Shown here piece after piece: positions 1 through 10,882 of a DNA stretch of 64,000 nt; position 1 is the first letter of the stretch, and each line of letters starts with the position of its first letter. This DNA comes from Mactra quadrangularis (lineage: Eukaryota; Mollusca; Bivalvia; Venerida; Mactridae). The DNA lies in NCBI GenBank assembly GCA_025267735.1, contig CM046301.1:67847872-67911871 (forward strand), given 5' to 3'. Under the pieces are notes generated by a model. The model was not told the origin of the DNA. It saw nothing but the letters and a program-made list of their open reading frames with translations, and made no database searches. Position numbers and translations under genes: made by a program.

Positions 1-2086
1 CTGTTTTAACTAATACATTCTGCCCTTCCAGGCTTGACAAAGAGGTTCTAACAACCCTGTTCACAGCCTCTAGTTCTCTCCAAGAAGAACTCAACTCTGA
101 CTCATAGTCTGACCAGCAGCCAACTACGCTACTGTCATCGCTACCCTCTATAAAACCACCATATCCAGTGGAGCTTGCGTCACAAAATATCAAACTATCT
201 ATGCTAGCACTCTGAGAAAGTGCACACGTGTTTAAATCATGTAAATTTTCCTTCCAGAAAACCAACTCATCGACTGCATGCTTGCTTAACATTACAGGTG
301 CCTCCCAGCTCGCTCTATTTGCGACGCACTCATAAAGTGACCGTGTCCTTAAGCGTACATTTTGGCCTAAGACACTCTGCATTGAAATAAGTTTACCTAT
401 CAAACGTGCGATCAGCCGAACTTTAAACAAAATTAACCCATCACTAACTTTGCTCAATATCTCATGTAATAAACGATATGCGCTGTTAATACGGTCTTCT
501 GAGACATGTATATTACCGGTTTCCATATTCCAAATATATCCTAGCCAAACTGCTTGTAAACTAGGTACCCACTGACATTTTTCGTCTGCTATCAAAAAAC
601 CAAATTCGCGCAAATCTTGCTGTATATATTGACTAGACTTTAATGCAAGTTCATAATTGCCTTCACCGCCGAAACCATCATCTAAAAATAATACAACTTT
701 TAGGCCTTTGGATCGCCATTTAGTCAATGGTATTTTAAGAAGCTTTGTAAATATCATTCCAGCGGTACAGAGCCCGAAAGCCAACACATTGAACACGAAA
801 TACTTTTTATGGCTTTTGTATTCCCAAGCGAAACCTAAATATGTTCTGTGTTCAGGGAAAATCATTATATGGTGGTAAGCACTGCGGATATCAAAATTAT
901 AGAGATAATTTCCTTTTTGAAATAACTGTCTTGCAACTGACTGGTTTTCAAAACAACATTTAAATTTGAAAAGATCAGTATTTATATGTCTGCAGTCCAA
1001 AACCAGACGGGGTTTACCGGACTTGTTTACTGCAACCGTAAGCGGGTTAACAACGAGCGGTACAGTCGAAACCTCACTGATACAGCCTTTATGTAGCAGC
1101 TTTGAAATTTCTTCTTGGACAAAATCAGAATGCTTATTAGCGGACATATTGTTTTTTAACTCAACGGACGAAGGTATAGTCTTAAAAGGTAACTTATAAC
1201 CTTTATCAAGCATATCTAAAATATATTCGTTTGCCCCGGCATGCTTCCAATGCATATAACAATTTTTCAGTCTATAAACAGGAGATGCTAATGACGTGAC
1301 CGCTTTTGTCTTGTGACCTTCTGAATCATCAAACGACTTATCTAAGGTCGTATTCTTTATCTTAACCGATTGTTTCTCATTAAATTCATTGTATTCATGT
1401 ACTAAAGAAAGTAACATAGTTTTACTTATCTGATTAACTTTGCTTGCTTGACTAGTTTCAGTCGCATACCATTTACAGTCTGCCCGCCAATGTCCGGGCT
1501 TTCCGCATCGAAAACATAAACCAGGTTTCTTGCTTGGTGTTGGTGCGAAGTTCTGACTAGTAGATGAAGCCGTAGTTGTTGGAAGTGTTTCATATGGTCG
1601 AAATCGTCTCCCTTTGCGCTTGTCTTGTTTAACCTTGCGTTCTGCACGAAGTTGAGCCCTGAAGATCTTCTTCTCATCTTCAGAATCTTCGGCGAGTGGA
1701 TGAGCTTCGTATTCGTTAACAACCCTCCAACCATGTTCTGACGAGTCTGCTAAACGAATTAACTTCTGACGGTGTAAAATAATGTCTATACCTTCTGAAA
1801 TTTTCTTGTGAGCGGTCTCAACAGCGTCGTTTGAACTTGTTCTTGCAATATCGTTAACGGAGCACTCCGCTTCCCTCATTTTTTCCAAAATTTTGGCGTT
1901 CACCTTGTGTTGTTCTTCATTAGCTTTTCGCCGAAACGTATAACCGTCAGAAGATGTCAAAGTTTGCAGCTTAGACATTTGCGCATGTGAAAGCTCTCTC
2001 TGTGTTGCATCTAAACGCTGTTCGAAGGCGTCTAACTTAGTCGAAATTAATTGTTCCAAATGGGATAAAAGTTGATTTTCCTCCAT
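1..2086 (-). CDS. DIRS/gypsy-type retrotransposon polyprotein: zinc knuckle, reverse transcriptase, RNase H (partial, runs off left edge)
   Basis: I translated this strand codon by codon and found no stop from the ATG at 2086 down to position 2 (695 codons). An N-terminal helical, coiled-coil-like stretch is followed by a CCHC zinc knuckle (C191, C194, H199, C204). The reverse transcriptase follows, with motif A aspartate D399 in FDIRSAYHH and the catalytic box FLDDG (D469, D470). An RNase H start follows, with D636 in DASSTGYGG and the acidic residue E671 in SSWRELEAV. Zinc knuckle, RT and RNase H in one frame, with an FLDDG rather than YxDD box, recall invertebrate DIRS-like (tyrosine-recombinase) elements, but the integrase or recombinase that would decide this lies outside the window. 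The intact frame suggests a young copy. It sits in the first intron of the glycogen phosphorylase gene, in the same orientation. Confidence 0.85.
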   Translation of the reverse strand, partial: MEENQLLSHLEQLISTKLDAFEQRLDATQRELSHAQMSKLQTLTSSDGYTFRRKANEEQHKVNAKILEKMREAECSVNDIARTSSNDAVETAHKKISEGIDIILHRQKLIRLADSSEHGWRVVNEYEAHPLAEDSEDEKKIFRAQLRAERKVKQDKRKGRRFRPYETLPTTTASSTSQNFAPTPSKKPGLCFRCGKPGHWRADCKWYATETSQASKVNQISKTMLLSLVHEYNEFNEKQSVKIKNTTLDKSFDDSEGHKTKAVTSLASPVYRLKNCYMHWKHAGANEYILDMLDKGYKLPFKTIPSSVELKNNMSANKHSDFVQEEISKLLHKGCISEVSTVPLVVNPLTVAVNKSGKPRLVLDCRHINTDLFKFKCCFENQSVARQLFQKGNYLYNFDIRSAYHHIMIFPEHRTYLGFAWEYKSHKKYFVFNVLAFGLCTAGMIFTKLLKIPLTKWRSKGLKVVLFLDDGFGGEGNYELALKSSQYIQQDLREFGFLIADEKCQWVPSLQAVWLGYIWNMETGNIHVSEDRINSAYRLLHEILSKVSDGLILFKVRLIARLIGKLISMQSVLGQNVRLRTRSLYECVANRASWEAPVMLSKHAVDELVFWKENLHDLNTCALSQSASIDSLIFCDASSTGYGGFIEGSDDSSVVGCWSDYESELSSSWRELEAVNRVVRTSLSSLEGQNVLVKT

Positions 2087-2254
2087 GCCGACTGCCACGT
2101 AGATACAAAACAAGGTGTTGACAGTGTGAAGTCGCCTGGTAGAATGATTCAAATCTAAATTACTACACATATTAAAATAGAAACATTTTCACGCTTTTCT
2201 CGTGCAACTGACCAATACAATCACTGTATGAAAACTGCGTCGCGTTAAGACAAA

Positions 2255-2288
2255 TATTTCACGCTATACTATCGAACCGCGTGAAATA
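2255..2288. repeat. inverted repeat near the 5' side of the retrotransposon
   Basis: TATTTCACGC at 2255-2264 is exactly mirrored by GCGTGAAATA at 2279-2288, with a 14-nt loop between them. It lies about 170 nt upstream of the retrotransposon start codon, and the base composition becomes very AT-rich immediately beyond it, so it may mark the element boundary. That role is inferred. Confidence 0.5.
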
Positions 2289-2289
2289 G

Positions 2290-2955
2290 ATATTATTATT
2301 GGATTGTTATATTGAAACATTATATCAATTAAAAGTACAAACTGATATTATTTAAGCATGTTTTTACAAATATTTTGTTGGTTTATGAAGTGTCATTGAA
2401 TGTGATGTGTTTAATCAAATCAATTCTAAGTGAAAATGGTTACTCTTATTTGCACTTGTTAAGAACAATTTTTTTTCATAATTTATTTTCAATAAACTGG
2501 TAATTAATACAATTTTTTAATTTATATAATAATTTTCCATGAAATAACTACAGCAATTTCATATACAGTGATTTATACAATTATTTCCAAGCATTGATAC
2601 TATAACCTTTCATCAAAACTATGTGGTTAAAAAGACGAATGAACGAATTGATTTATTTCATTTTATTTTATTTACAAGCAAGATTATCATTCCCTTTTCT
2701 ATTTTAAATATTTTCTTTTTAGTCAGTTACTAAATTATATCGTAAGTAATATACTAAATAACATACAAAATTACATTTTAATTTGCACTTCAATATTAAT
2801 TAATTTCATCAAAATAATACATTTATTTGTCATAATATACAAAAGAAACATTCTAAATTATACTATTTTAGTTCAAAACTGAATATTATTTACAAAAATT
2901 AACATGTACATAATTCAATATCATACCTATATCTTATATAAACCTATTATATATA
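2290..2955. other. AT-rich intron sequence, no gene seen
   Basis: Very AT-rich sequence inside intron 1 of the phosphorylase gene. I see no exon-like frame, RNA gene or recognisable element here. Confidence 0.6.
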
Positions 2956-2958
2956 AAA

Positions 2959-3069
2959 GTGGAGAAATGACTACTAAAAAGTGGAGAAATGACTACTAAA
3001 AAGTGGAGAAATGACTACTAAAAAGTGGAGAAATGACCAGGGGAGAAATGACTTAGTGGAGAAACGACC
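2959..3069. repeat. 22-bp tandem repeat, degenerating into shorter copies
   Basis: GTGGAGAAATGAC followed by TACTAAAAA repeats with a 22-bp period for four copies. It then decays into shorter copies (GGGAGAAATGAC, GTGGAGAAACGACC). It lies in the phosphorylase first intron. No coding meaning is apparent. Confidence 0.85.
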
Positions 3070-3204
3070 GTAAGCCACCAAACCTTATCGGAGATGCTGT
3101 AATGTATCAGAACCTATTGTAATTTAAAAAAGAAAATTAAAGAAAGAACACAACACAGCACCAAAACTTTTTGTAGCAGACGTATAAACTATAATATGGC
3201 ATTT

Positions 3205-3300
3205 GTTCTCCCTTGCCTTAAGCTACCTCTCATGGTAACATGGTAGTATCTGCTTGTGACTCAAGAGGTTGTAAGTTCAAATCTCAGTTCAGATTATTGA
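3205..3300 (+). repeat. degenerate tRNA-derived SINE head
   Basis: An A-box-like stretch (near CATGGTAGTATC) is followed by a B-box-like AAGTTCAAATCTC at tRNA-like spacing. It is too decayed to be a tRNA gene. The call is tentative. Confidence 0.3.
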
Positions 3301-3851
3301 TTTTTATAATATTACATTTCTCTTGCACCGAATATCCGTTTTTTTCAGGTCTGAACATATTTATCACTATTTTTTCTCATCTCCTTTCTTTACTCTTTAT
3401 GTGCAACCCATGGCATTTATACATAATGCAATGAGTGTGGCAAATAAGCAGTTATAGACCTGCAAAGAAACTTGGCTAAAACCTGCATCACCTGCTTTAT
3501 AACCATGCCTGTAGTATAGTTCTTGCTTTTTTGGCATGAAATACAATTCCCCCACAGTGCGGGAAAGTTGAAAGATAAAATAACGACTCTTCTACAGCTC
3601 TCTCTTGCAGTGCCCAGGGGTGAAGGTTTTACAAATGACAGCCTGCGAGTAACCACAACAATATTGAAACCAGACAAGGAAAGGGGGCACATATGTCATT
3701 TATATGTAGCATTTTTAAGAATATCACTGCATCTAACAGTATTTAATGCACATGCAGTTCATTGTAATGAAGAAAGTAGTGACATATGACCATGGGCAAC
3801 AATAACATTCACAAATTAGTACATGACAGTTTATGTGACAATTCCAAATAC

Positions 3852-4725
3852 TAGGGCTGGGACGGGTAGAAAATTTGTACCCGGGTACCCGAGTCCTTTT
3901 AATCCGCGGGTACCCGGGTACTCGCTGTTATAAATCATGAAAGAGTTATTACTCCTTCATCCTGGCACTTGTTACTGCTTATAAAATAGGAACAATGTTT
4001 CCGAAGTTGTCTTTGTTGGCAAAGGAGAGTCTTGTAATTCTAGCAACTTCTGTCCCGTCAAAAAGAGTGTTTAGCGTCGCAGGGCTTACAATCACAAAGC
4101 AGAGAGCTAGTCTTGACCCGAATGTTGCTGTTGCAGTTAAGTTTATGAATAGATATAACAAATCCAGGTTACTTGCCACCTAGCCTTCCAATATCTGGTT
4201 TTCCATCGCCTATGTTTATTAATAAGTCCAAACCTGAAGTATGTCTGAATGTACCTACACGTAGTTCCGAGCATTCCGTACCACGACCAGTATTGAAATT
4301 GCGTCTAATTAGGTTGTCCTCGTATGCGAACATTTTTCTGTGTTTACTGATAGTTGGAACGAATATTGACGTATATGAACGTAGAATCTATATTGTTGAT
4401 ATTTTAGCCATTACAACGAAATAAGACATAAATGTGAATCCAGCACTTTAGCGAAATTGTTCAAGAAGCTGGATTCATATTAGTTGGTAAGTAACTGTTA
4501 TACTTGGTCGTCGGCATTATTGTTGTAAAGTAGTGCCTGTAGAGAAATTCAGTAGATGAACATTTCATAATAATTCAGATCGAGGCAGATTTTTTAATTG
4601 CTGAAAAATCAAAACTAATTAATATGAAGTGTTTTATTTTACGGGTACCGGGTAATAACTTTGTACCCGGGTAGTAGCCTTACCCGACCCGATACCCGGG
4701 TACTCGAGTACTCGTCCCAGCCCCA
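3852..4725. mobile_element. non-autonomous hAT DNA transposon (874 bp) with exact 8-bp target duplication
   Basis: The ends form 17-bp imperfect terminal inverted repeats, T(A/G)GGGCTGGGACG(G/A)GTA. The element is flanked by the identical 8-mer CCAAATAC at 3844-3851 and 4726-4733, the target-duplication length typical of hAT elements. Both subterminal regions carry repeated ACCCGGGTAC motifs, as expected for transposase-binding repeats. The interior keeps only the C-terminal end of a transposase, so this is an internal deletion derivative. It lies in intron 1 of the glycogen phosphorylase gene. Confidence 0.93.
3977..4183 (+). pseudogene. hAT transposase C-terminal dimerisation domain fragment
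   Basis: The frame reads FPKLSLLAKESLVILATSVP, then SKRVFSVAG and TKQRASLDP. This is the hallmark of the hAT family C-terminal dimerisation region (family consensus: LA...ATSxPSERVFSxAG). Only about 65 residues remain. The DNA-binding BED finger and most of the catalytic core are missing, so the fragment cannot encode an active transposase. It lies between the inverted repeats of the 874-bp element, which supports the hAT assignment. Confidence 0.9.
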
Positions 4726-4807
4726 CCAAATACAGGAAATTTAATCAAGATAAATTCATGGCACCAGCCTGACAGAAAAAAATTTGGTCAGAAAATTTGG
4801 TGCTCAC

Positions 4808-5053
4808 CTTTGGATCCTTCTCGTAGTAGTGTTGCTGAGTACGAATCCATCTTCCAGTGAGATGATCTCTGACAGTGTGTGCCAAAGCGTAGTAATAATC
4901 TCTTGGAGTAGCAACGTTTCTATCCTTCACAAGGGTGTAGTGAAGATGACGATTGAATGTTTTCTTGATATTAGAAACATTTTCTACGGGCGCAATGCCA
5001 CGTATACTGATCTGCTTCCGTTTATCAACATCTGATTGTGGCATTGCACACAT
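4808..5053 (-). CDS. PYG: glycogen phosphorylase, coding exon 1 (82 residues; gene continues off the left edge)
   Basis: Glycogen phosphorylase releases glucose-1-phosphate from glycogen in the cytosol, using pyridoxal phosphate. This exon encodes the regulatory N-terminus. [18 protein letters not shown] contains the serine (S16 from the first ATG) that corresponds to the Ser14 phosphorylated by phosphorylase kinase in vertebrates. It is followed by [20 protein letters not shown] and [15 protein letters not shown], nearly invariant in animal enzymes. The exon ends in phase 0 at AAG with a consensus GTGAGC donor. A second in-frame ATG at 5044 could also be the start. No exon 2 (expected to begin near RIYYLSLEF) was seen down to position 1, so intron 1 exceeds 4.8 kb. 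I found no convincing promoter. Confidence 0.95.
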
Positions 5054-6237
5054 CTTGGAGTCCTTTTTCGATGAAACAACTTCCTAAATCCCAAATATTC
5101 ACTAAGACTTGAGTAGTTCCTGGCTGCTGAGTCCTTGAATCAATGTCAAGGTCGAGGATAAATTTGTTACTATATAAAACCCGTCCTATCCGTTCGTACC
5201 GTACTCGGTTTACGTTTTGGCCGTACTTTCAATCACGTAGGAATGTCAAAGCGTAGATCTATAATTTTACAGTTTTGCAGACGAAATGTAGATATCATTA
5301 TAACAAAAAAACTGTGAAATGAATAATTCATTACTCCAAACATAATTGTCTAAAGATTATTCCAGATTTAAATGTCAGCTCAGACTGAACGTAGGACAGG
5401 TCCATATACCTGCTATCATACAATTTATGCACGGGTTTTTACTATCACTGGTTTAGTCTAGACATATATGTACATAAATTAAGTATCTGGATTTAATGAA
5501 GAGCCATGGCAATCCAAGAGCAGCAGTTCAGTAGTAGGATGTGCATTAAGAGATCTAGGAGCCACGGTCTGAACCCACCAAGAGGCACCACTAATTTCCT
5601 TGAGCAAGAAATTTACCAATGATTGCTAAATACTACTAGTTCAATGACCAGGGGTAAAAGTTGAAAAGTTGGTGAATGCATAAGCATGAAACATAGACTA
5701 TTTAATGCAATTACTTTTATCTCTATACATACTATGCTGGTAATAAGGAAAATTTGTGTTCTAGCACCTGTGTGTTAAGCTGCATAATAAATGAGATTCA
5801 CTATTTTCTACTTGGTTGTACTGAACTATTTCAGCAGACGACACTCTCCAGGAAAATTATTACAGGGTGCATACTGAGTCTTATACCTTTCTTACATCAT
5901 TATTTTCTTGGTGAATCAAACAATAATGAATTCTACTTCATTTTTATAAGAACATAAAAAACATAACTAGATCTGTTATACACTTTATTCTAATTCTTAT
6001 CATATTTTCAATTAACAACAATGTGATGAAAAAATGTACTAACATTGAACACAGAAAACAGTAACATTTGACAATTAACATACAAAAATGTAGTTTCTAC
6101 GCAATATATATTTTGTGTTATATCATATGGATAGGCAATCATTAATGTTTTGCAAGCTAATGATATAAACAATATAAGTACTGTGTACAATATATCCCAG
6201 TTTAAGATATATAATCATGTATACACAAAAGCATTTT
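5054..6237. other. phosphorylase 5' flank and intergenic sequence, with a SINE fragment at about 5500-5700
   Basis: The probable 5' UTR and promoter of the minus-strand phosphorylase gene lie just above 5053. A weak TATA-like TATATAG on the minus strand near 5171-5180 is not decisive. At about 5500-5700 there is a decayed SINE with the body motif TTTCCTTGAGCAAGAAATTT, shared with copies at 21425-21722 and 45340-45520. Otherwise I see nothing gene-like. Confidence 0.5.
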
Positions 6238-6250
6238 CATTACATAATAA

Positions 6251-6568
6251 GCCGCCCGGCTAGCTCAGTTTGTAGCACGCAAGTCTACTGAGCGAGGGGT
6301 CTTGTGTTCAATTTCTGGGCATGGCATACTTTCGTGGAGCTGGGTCATGAAGTCATTTCTATGGCCATTCTCCCTCCTACCAATGAATTTCAATTATGAA
6401 GGGCAGTTGTCAGTCACTGTCGAAATTATGTGCTTAGTAGTTGGTTAACAGCTATAACCAGAGATTTAGCCTTTCCAGGAGGAGTGAGTAGGTTGACTGA
6501 CCCCAGTTATATGACCTATACAATGTGTTGCTATGGCGTTAAACCAAACAAACAAATAAACAAACAAA
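6251..6568 (+). mobile_element. tRNA-derived SINE, family 1, full length, (AAAC)n tail
   Basis: The tRNA-like head has an A box (GGCTAGCTCAGTTTGTAGCA) and a B-box-like region, followed by a body ending in GTTGCTATGGCGTTAAACC and an (A)AAC-rich tail. The flanks CATTACATAATAA (6238-6250) and CATTACATATTAA (6569-6581) are a 13-bp target duplication with one mismatch, showing LINE-driven insertion. Relatives lie at 10552-10882 (minus), 29683-29915 (5'-truncated) and 40614-40925. Confidence 0.9.
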
Positions 6569-6780
6569 CATTACATATTAAATAGTAAGCTACCATTTTG
6601 TAGAAAGATAGATAATTAGATAGTTTGATATTTTTCAGCATTAAGTTACATATACATATAATGACACAAATAGCACAATAAGTATGAAAATAAAGTGCAG
6701 TAACTGTTCTAAATACTAAGACAATATTTCAAACCAGAACATTTGAAACAAGTAAATCTGTGAGCTAATGCTCACTAGTG

Positions 6781-7004
6781 ATACCCCCGCCAAAATCTAA
6801 AAATATGCGACAAACAGGAAGTAGATGAGCAAGGAGCATGAAATCGCTTTACACCACATGGGACTATTGGATGAAGCAATATGCAAAGTATTAGGCTGCT
6901 GCATGATATAGTTGCTGAGAAAACTGCGACGGAAATTTTGTAACGGACGCACGGACGGACAAGGGTAAAACAGTATACCCCCCTCTTCTTCGAAGCGGGG
7001 GTAT
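6781..7004. mobile_element. short TIR element (MITE) with ATACCCCCGC termini
   Basis: ATACCCCCGC at the left end is mirrored by GCGGGGGTAT at the right end (about 6995-7004), with an additional GTATACCCCCC internally. About 220 bp long, with no coding capacity. The superfamily is not determined. Confidence 0.6.
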
Positions 7005-7527
7005 AATTAAATCTAGTACCATGACATGCTTTCCAATACCAAGGATAACAGAAAAAAAACAGGTCTTATTCACCATTGTGGTCCTTGGTATCGATGACAG
7101 GACATAGAGAGGCAAATGAATCATTATAGAATTAAATATCACAGTTTTATCAAGATGAACACATACTGGCATTGAACAATGTCAATAAAAAAAACCTAGA
7201 ACATCAATTTTAGTGGTATAAACATCACAGGGATGGAACATACACTGTAGTCTGAAATTTGAGTTGATTTCACGATACTTTCTTACATGGACTTTCATCA
7301 TAAAAATGATAGTGAAGCAAAAGTTGTTCAAATTGTGTAACAGCAAGAAATCTATCCTTCATGATCATCTTCACATGTGGGTAGTCAGTTGTGAACATTT
7401 GAGACAATTTCATGACAATGTACAGGGAGATAATTCCACGAAATTTACTATACAAACTGCCTTCCTAAAGTTATTGGACAAATAAAAACTTTGAGAATAA
7501 CTGATCATGCTTACAACATATAATTTT

Positions 7528-7571
7528 ACTATGAAATCCAGAGAACACATCATCAATTTGTTGTGGCCTAA
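7528..7571. repeat. fragment of the 'GTTGTGGCCTAA' MITE
   Basis: AGAGAACACATCATCAA followed by TTGTTGTGGCCTAAAG matches one terminus of the MITE family present at 22607-22819, 48096-48309 and 61705-61928. Only one end is present. Confidence 0.6.
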
Positions 7572-7660
7572 AGCTCATTTCTACGAAAAGTTTGAATCAT
7601 ACATTGATAAACTGATACATGCTGACTTAAGAATTTGCTCTGACGACTCTCTTTTTCTTT

Positions 7661-7666
7661 TTTATT
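7661..7666 (-). terminator. FANCL: candidate FANCL polyadenylation signal
   Basis: TTTATT on the plus strand reads AATAAA on the gene strand, about 300 nt after the FANCL stop codon. It is plausible by position only. Confidence 0.4.
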
Positions 7667-7963
7667 GGTAAACAAGCATCACGTTTTCAAATACTTTGTC
7701 CAAGAACTTTTGGAGGGCATTGTTTTATGTTCTAAAGTAAAAGAAATGATAACAGAATCTAAAACTTCAGTCCAATGACTAGTTTTCCTCACGGAAATCA
7801 CATAATCACACAATGCTGCTTCCAGTATACCCTTTACAACATTAACAAGTGTGTGTGTTGAAGTGCGGTTTAAAGTCTGCTTCCATATACATGTTCAGCC
7901 CACTGGACCACTGCTCCAACCAGGGAAGATATTAGAAAGTAGTTGTGTATAAAGCAGCTATCA

Positions 7964-7990
7964 CTATGATACCATCTTTACTGTCATTGC
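7964..7990 (-). CDS. FANCL: FANCL coding exon 13 (last)
   Basis: After the acceptor TTTTCAG the exon reads AMTVKMVS and then TAG. This matches the short tail after the last zinc cysteine pair in vertebrate FANCL (PITLKM...). Phase 0 entry agrees with exon 12. Confidence 0.88.
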   Translation of the reverse strand, partial: AMTVKMVS

Positions 7991-8924
7991 CTGAAAACGA
8001 TTGAAATACATGGCATATCATAAACTTTCATTTGAAATAACAAAAAATATCATTTTGAAAACTACAATCGTTTCTCTATTTTACTTATTATCATTTGAAT
8101 AATAAGAGAAGATATTGTTAATATGATATTCAACTGTCAATGGTGCATACATTAAACCCTGCTGATTTAAATACTAACTTAAATAATTCTGTACTAATAA
8201 TCCATAAAACTAAATATCAGCATTGTTTATCAAAATAATATCAAGTATTCAAACCAGTGGGTTAATGTATGCAACAGTGACAGTTTATACTTAATTGGAT
8301 TTTTATCAGGTAACATTATTATCATTATTTTATACCGCATTTGTATAGGGGTGTTTTCATATTGAATATATGTTCAAGAGCGCTTCACAATCATATGCAT
8401 AAATAGAAAAAAACAAGTTTAAATGAAATGTTGATATTTTATTAAGAAGTAGTTGACAACAGACACAAAAGCACACAGTAGACAGACAAATGACCAAGTG
8501 TTTATAATACATGTACTTTGTTTTCATTTGATCTATCTGCAAAAGTCACACCAACAAGTACACCACCATCCACAAGTGTAGCATACACACCAACCGCTAC
8601 CTCACAATATATATACCCTGCCAACTTATCAGAGCTTAACTTAAAGACATGTTACGTGCCAATTTATAAAATATGAAGACCCCAGGTCTTTTGGTTTTAG
8701 ATAAGATTCTCACTGACATGCAATACTATGAACAATTTCAAAAGAGCTCAATGCTAGGAACATTTCTGCTAAGTTTTATCAAGATTGACCCAAAGGTTTG
8801 AAGCAAATATCTGACAACATATGATGCTACACAACCTACCGACAACAATAACACATCTAGAACAATTTGTTCTGAGGTAAGCTTATAAGTTACAAACTGT
8901 TAAAAGCTTATTAATTGTACTTAC

Positions 8925-8996
8925 TTTTTCACAATATGGACAATTCCCAAATATTGTATTAAAACTTTGTCTACAATTAGGTAGAGCTCTCAACCA
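8925..8996 (-). CDS. FANCL: FANCL coding exon 12 (end of zinc domain)
   Basis: Encodes residues 333-356, WLRALPNCRQSFNTIFGNCP then YCEK, with zinc ligands C351 and C354. The leading tryptophan (W333) occupies the E2-contact position known from vertebrate FANCL. Acceptor ATTACAG, donor GTAAGT. Confidence 0.95.
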
Positions 8997-9713
8997 CTGT
9001 AATATAAAGTAAAACATTCTGGTCAAAATATCACTGATATGAAAATTGAATACCAAAAACTGTAAGCCTGGCCATTCAGGTAAGTCCACACAGTGTCAGA
9101 TATATGAGCCACGCCAACAAATCTTTTCAAAGTATAATCATGAAATACTTTCTACTACAAATTACCCCTATGTACAAAATGTTGTTACCATATACAGCCT
9201 TCACAACAAACTTTTGTCAGCACTGGACCTTTGGTCCAGCAAAATGGAATTTGTTACTGGACCGAATGGAAGTTTACTGGACCAAAAAATGTTTTAGCCT
9301 TAGCGAATGGCAATATACATTGTATATGTTAAATATGCAGTTCATATTAATGATTAAGCATGATAATATAATAAAATCATCTAAAAAATAACTTTAAATA
9401 ATGATTTTTATTGAATATGGAAAATGTAAGCTATAAAAATTGATGGACTGTCGGGCTACAAACATTCTAAAAGTGGCAGGACCAACGGCAATTTTGATGG
9501 ACTCAGTCCACTGTCCACCGGCTAAATTCCAAGACAGGCCAAATAAACATGTACTAAAGCTAAATAATTTTATAATTACTGATGAATTAAACAAGACCAT
9601 TGTATATGCTAGTGCTTGAGTACTGGTTAAAAACGGGGTCTAGAAATCCAAGGGAAATATAATAATAATAATAAATGTATATTCCTTCCATGTTATAATA
9701 AAATTGGTCATAC

Positions 9714-9830
9714 CTCAATAAGACAAGATGTATGGAAAGCCTGAGCACATCTTGAATCATTACATACTTCATCTGGAATCTCTGTATCCATACGATATGA
9801 ATAACATATACCACATTCTGTACTTAATTC
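9714..9830 (-). CDS. FANCL: FANCL coding exon 11 (first zinc ligands)
   Basis: Encodes residues 294-332, including ECGICYSYRMDTEIPDEVC, SRCAQAFHTSC and LIE. Zinc ligands visible: C299, C302, C316, C321, H326 and C329. With C351 and C354 in exon 12 these make the complete C4HC3 set. I301 sits at the hydrophobic E2-contact position. Acceptor ATACAG, donor GTATGA. Confidence 0.96.
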
Positions 9831-10377
9831 CTGTATAAAAATATTGAACAGATCAGAACAGAACATATCCTCCGAGGTCCTATTTTCGTCACCATTTTTT
9901 ATTAGGTTGACATACCCCATGATTTCAACAGGTACCTGTGAGTTGCCGTGGGAAAAATGATTCTATACATAGTATTTAACGTTCGAGTGATTTCAAGAGC
10001 AAATGAGCAGTTGCATTGATCTATTCCTCGTGTTTTTACTTATTTCCTTTTAAATCCTTAGGGTGACGAAATATGGACACTGGAGTATATTTTTTATTCT
10101 TGTCACAGTTTACATACATGTAGTAAATACATGTGAACAAAACATAAATACATAGATACATGACGGTACAGTTTAAAAAGTTAAGAATTAGCTGGCAAAT
10201 TTGCAATTAAAAAGTTGGCATCACTGACATGAATTTCATATAATATTGAGAAAAAAATCTCATGGACAATTGTTTATTTATATATAAGTATGTTTCAGTG
10301 AATTTCATTGCCAGCTTTGTTAATGAATTAAAAACAAGTCTGAGATGTTAGTCTACCATGTAGGTTAGTATGGAACA

Positions 10378-10500
10378 TGCTTGACAGTCAATCCCGGAAT
10401 AGTTGCATCCATTTATGGGTAGGACTTACATCCTCCATTTGAGCTTGGTCATGAAGTACTTTCTATAGCCATTCTACTTCATACTAATGTGCGAAGTAGG
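10378..10500 (+). repeat. decayed family-1 SINE fragment
   Basis: TGAGCTTGGTCATGAAGTAC and TTTCTATAGCCATTCT match the body of the family-1 SINE. The head and tail are degraded. It lies in a FANCL intron. Confidence 0.5.
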
Positions 10501-10551
10501 AGAGATTTCAGACAACAGCATAAGTTCAAACATGGGTATGAACAGACAAAG

Positions 10552-10882
10552 TTTGTTTGTTTTGTTGGGTTTAATGCCGTAGCAACACTTTGTATAGGTC
10601 ATATAACGACGGTCAGTCAACCTACTCACTATTCCTGGAAAGGCTAAATCTCTGGATTTAGCTGTTAACCAACTACTAAGGGCACACTTTCATCAGTGAC
10701 TGACAACTGCCCTACATAGTTAAGAATCATTGGTAGGAGTTTTTTTTCAGGTAGGAGAGAGAATGGCCATAGAAATATTTTCATGACCAACCTCTAGGAA
10801 AATATGCCCCGCCCAGGAATCAAACCAACAACCCCTTGATCAGTAGACTTGCGTGCTACCAATTGAGCTAGCCGGGCGGCTG
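10552..10882 (-). mobile_element. tRNA-derived SINE, family 1, minus orientation
   Basis: Reverse complement of the family-1 SINE. The GCCGCCCGGCTAGCTCAATT head is at the right and the (GTTT)n complement of the tail is at the left. It is flanked by a 10-bp direct repeat, ACAGACAAAG, at 10542-10551 and 10883-10892. It lies in a FANCL intron. Confidence 0.9.

Noticed and set aside
1426..1734. 102-codon minus-strand frame
   Set aside because: It is out of frame with, and contained in, the retrotransposon frame that carries the real motifs.
4173..4424. 83-codon plus-strand frame downstream of the hAT fragment
   Set aside because: It lies inside the hAT element in a different frame and shows no transposase motifs.
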